NCBI GenBank assembly: GCA_031270785.1
Contig: JAISWM010000113.1
Span: forward strand, 1-46,817
DNA length: 46,817 nucleotides
Direction of reading: 5' to 3'
Source of the DNA: Oscillospiraceae bacterium
Lineage (GTDB): Bacteria; Bacillota; Clostridia; Oscillospirales; Acutalibacteraceae
In this document: positions 44,180 through 46,817 of the stretch, piece after piece
Position numbering within the stretch: position 1 is the stretch's first letter
Layout: every line of letters starts with the position of its first letter
Notes under the pieces: generated by a model
The model's input: the letters and a program-made list of their open reading frames with translations, nothing else
Database searches by the model: none
What the model was told of the DNA's origin: nothing
Position numbers and translations under genes: made by a program

Positions 44180-45721
44180 TTGGAGCTAATAATTTTAGTT
44201 ATCGTTTTAATAATATGCTTGCCACTTGCGTTTATATCGGGAATAGCATACAGAAAAAATAAATCTGAAAAAATTATACTGTCGGCTGAATATGAGGCTG
44301 AAAGAATAATGAAAAATTCTAAAGAGCTTGCGGAAACCAGAAAAAAAGAGATCATAATCGTAGGAAATGAGGAAGTACATAAGTTTAGAACAGAAACCGA
44401 AAAAGAACTTTATGAACGCAGAAAAGATCTTCTGCAACAAGAAAAACGCATTCAGCAAAAGGAAGAAGCCTTAGACAAAAAATCTTTTCAATTTGAAAAA
44501 AAAGAAGAACAAATTCAAAGTAAACTTAAAAATATTGATGAAAAAAAACTGGAAATTGATAACCTCAAAAAAACACAATTTGATATTTTAGAAAAAATTT
44601 CGGGTTTTTCCACAAAACAAGCTAAATTTTATATTATTGAAAGTCTTCAAGACGAGCTTGCTCACGAAAAAGCAGTGAAAGTGCTTCAGTATGAACAAGA
44701 ACTTAAGGAAAGTTGCGAAAAAAAAGCAAAAGAAATTTTGGCCACCGCAATACAAAGATGTGCGTCAGATCATTCCTCCACAGTTATGATATCAGTCGTT
44801 CCTCTGCCAAATGATGAAATGAAAGGAAGAATTATCGGCAGAGAAGGAAGAAATATCAGGTCTATTGAAAATTTAACAGGTGTTGATTTAATAATAGACG
44901 ATACTCCGGAATCAATTACGTTATCGTCGTTTGACCCGGTTAGAAGGGAAATCGCCAGGATTACTCTTGAAAGATTAATCGCCGATGGCAGAATTCACCC
45001 CGCCAACATAGAAGAAACTGTTAAAAAGGTAAAAATAGACATAAACAAAGAAATGAAAGAAGAAGGCGAAAAAGCAGTACTCGAAACCAGAATAAATCAC
45101 ATTCACCCTGAACTTGTTAAACTCATAGGCAGGCTTAAATACAGGACAAGTTATGGTCAAAACATCTTAAATCATTCACTGGAAGTTGCACATTTGTGCG
45201 GAATAATGGCATCCGAATTGGGCTTGAACGCAACGCTTGCCAGGAGGTGCGGTCTTCTTCATGATATTGGCAAAGCTTTGGACCATGAAATAGAAGGCTC
45301 TCACACGGAGATTGGGGTAGACGTAGCTAAAAAGTATAAAGAAAGCGATGCAGTTATACACGCCATTCACGCTCACCACGGCGATATTGAACCTCAAACC
45401 GAAATCGCTCTTATTTTGCAAGCGGCAGATGCAATATCCGCGGCACGACCCGGTGCAAGGCGCGAAAACTTAGAAACATATATTAAAAGACTAGAAAAAC
45501 TTGAAACACTTGCTTCATCATTTGACGGCGTAGAAAAGTGTTTTGCCATCCAAGCCGGAAGAGAAATCAGGGTAATGATTAAACCGGATATCGTAAATGA
45601 CGAAAAAATGATATTTTTGGCAAGAAACATCTGCAAAAAAATTGAGACGGATCTGGATTACCCGGGGCAAGTTAAAGTAAACATTATAAGAGAAACGAGA
45701 ATAGTAGAATACGCCAAGTAA
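44180..45721 (+). CDS. rny: Ribonuclease Y
   Basis: 513 residues from TTG 44180, with AAAGGGGG 11 bases upstream. This start gives the standard length and puts the membrane anchor (ELIILVIVLIICLPLAFISG) at the N-terminus; the frame is open to 44012 only because it reads through a repeat. Order: anchor, long coiled coil (~30-190), KH domain (VVPLPNDEMKGRIIGREGRNIR), HD nuclease domain (NHSLEVAHL...CGLLHDIGKALDHE) and C-terminal domain. It initiates mRNA decay at the membrane. The YlbF-type protein at 216-629 is a potential partner. Confidence 0.97.
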   Translation: MELIILVIVLIICLPLAFISGIAYRKNKSEKIILSAEYEAERIMKNSKELAETRKKEIIIVGNEEVHKFRTETEKELYERRKDLLQQEKRIQQKEEALDKKSFQFEKKEEQIQSKLKNIDEKKLEIDNLKKTQFDILEKISGFSTKQAKFYIIESLQDELAHEKAVKVLQYEQELKESCEKKAKEILATAIQRCASDHSSTVMISVVPLPNDEMKGRIIGREGRNIRSIENLTGVDLIIDDTPESITLSSFDPVRREIARITLERLIADGRIHPANIEETVKKVKIDINKEMKEEGEKAVLETRINHIHPELVKLIGRLKYRTSYGQNILNHSLEVAHLCGIMASELGLNATLARRCGLLHDIGKALDHEIEGSHTEIGVDVAKKYKESDAVIHAIHAHHGDIEPQTEIALILQAADAISAARPGARRENLETYIKRLEKLETLASSFDGVEKCFAIQAGREIRVMIKPDIVNDEKMIFLARNICKKIETDLDYPGQVKVNIIRETRIVEYAK

Positions 45722-45896
45722 AATATGGTTGCGGCCCAAATATTCTTTTTTCCCCCCGCCTTTTTTTGGGGTTGTGGGTCAAATTAATTGATAATATCTC
45801 TTCCCCCCCCCGCCGAAGGCGGGGGGAGAAAGAAAGAATTTAAACTTATTTTGAGACATAACCTTTTTTGGGGGGAAAAAAGAAAAAATTTTCAAC

Positions 45897-46013
45897 TATA
45901 GCTGTTTTGTTTGAAAAGCGTCTGATTTCTATAACTTTCTCCCAGCCGACGGCTGGGAGAAAGTACACGAATAAATTTACTTTTGAGAACTGTTTTAAAT
46001 CGTAACAGCTATA
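45897..46013 (+). repeat. Family A element (copy 10) inside family B
   Basis: 117 bp, TATAGCTGTTTTG ... CGTAACAGCTATA, with host B sequence TTTTCAAC on the left and TTTTGGGACACG on the right. Confidence 0.9.
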
Positions 46014-46210
46014 TTTTGGGACACGCCCCGATTTTGATTGCAATCTGTAAAGTTTACGGACGGGTCTATTCTTCCCCCGCCTTTTTGGGGTTGTGGGCCA
46101 AATTAATTGATAATATCCCTCCCCCGCCTTCGGCGGGGGGGAGAAAGAAAGAATTTAAACTATTTTGAGACACGACCTTTTTTTGGGGGAAAAAAGAAAA
46201 AATTTTCAGC

Positions 46211-46327
46211 TATAGCTGTTTTGTTTGAAAAGCGTCTGATTTTTATAACTTTCTCCCAACCGACGGCCGGGAGAAAGTACACGGATAAATTTACTTTTGA
46301 GGACTGTTTTAAATCGTAACAGCTATA
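46211..46327 (+). repeat. Family A element (copy 11)
   Basis: 117 bp, same type; lies about 65 bases before the SCIFF ribosome site. Confidence 0.9.
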
Positions 46328-46408
46328 TAAAAGTAGATATTTAAATTCATAGATATGTATGATATAATATTTTAGACATTAATTAATTAATAAAAGGAGG
46401 CGGCGATT

Positions 46409-46546
46409 TTGAAGCATTTTGTGACTATTGCCGAAGGCAATCAGCAAAAAGACATTAAAAAAATAGGTTGCGGAGAATGCCAGGCGTCTTGCCAGTCGGC
46501 ATGTAAAACTTCTTGCACAGTAGCAAACCAAAAATGCGAAAAATAG
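46409..46546 (+). CDS. scfA: SCIFF ranthipeptide precursor (six Cys in forty-five residues)
   Basis: Exactly 45 residues with six cysteines (positions 21, 24, 28, 32, 36, 43). TTG start with AAAGGAGG (46393-46400) eight bases upstream. The C-terminal half CGECQASCQSACKTSC is the hallmark of the SCIFF family, nearly universal in Clostridia. The radical-SAM enzyme ScfB forms thioether bridges on it; that gene normally follows and should lie beyond the right edge (inference). The biological role of SCIFF is poorly known. The N-terminal leader (KHFVTIAEGNQQKDIKKIG) is more divergent than the core. The stop TAG is completed by the first G of a family B element. Confidence 0.95.
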   Translation: MKHFVTIAEGNQQKDIKKIGCGECQASCQSACKTSCTVANQKCEK

Positions 46547-46817
46547 GTCATGTCTCAAAATAATTGAAATCCCTTCTTTCACCCCCGTGTTTCAGTGGTG
46601 GGAGAAGATATTATCAATTAATTTGGACCACAACCGAAAAAGGTTATGTTTCAAAATAATTGAAACTTTTTCTTTTTCACCCCGCCGTCGGCGGGGTGAA
46701 AGATATTATCAGCTAATTTGACCCACAACCGAAAAATGGTTATGCCTCAAAATAATTGAAATCCCTTCTTTCACCCCCGCGTTCTAGTGGTGGGGGAAGA
46801 TATTATCAACTAATTTG
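46546..46817 (-). repeat. Three family B elements in tandem after scfA
   Basis: 46546-46635, 46642-46730 and 46738 to the window end, each starting GGTNATG and the first two ending CACAACC. They are separated only by GAAAAA(T), which also precedes the first copy (GAAAAATA, the last scfA codons). Cores vary (CCCCCGTGTTTCAGTGGTGGG; CCCCGCCGTCGGCGGGG; CCCCCGCGTTCTAGTGGTGGGG). Confidence 0.88.

Larger units (their letters stand above)
45745..46327. repeat. Duplicated nested B/A block downstream of rny
   Basis: First copy: inner B 45770-45863 flanked by TTTTTTGG (45762-45769, 45864-45871) inside the hairpin loop of an outer B. That outer B's right arm is split at AAC-TA-TTTTGGGACACG by A copy 10 (45897-46013). 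A C right end follows (about 46029-46067, GACGGGTC). Second copy: B 46089-46177 and A copy 11 (46211-46327) in the same order with the same linker TTTTTTTGGGGGAAAAAAG. So a nested structure was tandemly duplicated. Confidence 0.85.

Overview
The window is AT-rich, uses the standard bacterial code, and looks like a member of the class Clostridia (Bacillota). It carries a six-cysteine SCIFF ranthipeptide precursor (46409-46546), a YlbF-mutS-mutL-miaA block, RNase Y, AbrB-type and SLOG genes, many TTG/GTG starts with GGAGG-type ribosome sites, and near-consensus sigma-A promoters. No close relative can be named from sequence alone.

Layout. 1-7500: cysteine-tailed YlbF protein, mutS, mutL, miaA. 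7500-10920: HlyD-like envelope protein, a peptide deformylase with export and membrane-anchor signals, and pth. 11656-11732: tRNA-Pro(CGG). 12125-14262 (minus): amino-acid ABC transporter with fused binding protein and permease, preceded by a possible His-rich leader peptide. 15063-26126 (minus): a giant ~3,690-residue surface protein built of repeats. 26751-29459: AbrB-like regulator, a six-unit palindrome array, murA. 29527-34669: accessory block with a gene of unknown function, an AAA+ ATPase with a signal peptide, and a small membrane-anchored protein. 34789-39561 (minus): ppk1, an unknown helical protein, rluD-lspA. 40142-41058: SLOG protein and family-4 uracil-DNA glycosylase. 41369-42274: secreted Ala/Tyr-rich protein. 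43108-43227: solitary 5S rRNA gene. 44180-46546: RNase Y and the SCIFF precursor; its radical-SAM maturase is expected beyond the right edge.

Almost every intergenic space is filled with short non-coding palindromic elements. I distinguish families A (~117 bp, ends TATAGCTGTT, TA target), A' (~105 bp, ends TATAGCT), B (~90 bp, ends GGTNNTG, 8-9 bp target duplications), C (~141 bp, ends GACCTGTCC, TAATA-like target) and D (~100 bp, ends TATAGCnAAAACC). All share a G/C hairpin core of the CCCCCGCC/GGCGGGGG type but have different arms. They are nested in each other, arm-swapped, tandemly duplicated, and repeatedly sit exactly on stop codons.

The housekeeping genes (mismatch repair, tRNA modification, translation, peptidoglycan synthesis, RNA decay) form ordinary small operons. 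Between them lie single accessory genes, mostly encoding exported or membrane-anchored proteins, each with its own strong promoter and sometimes an operator-like repeat. Two of these (peptide deformylase and AAA+ ATPase) belong to families normally confined to the cytoplasm, which hints at a host-associated lifestyle. That last point is inference.
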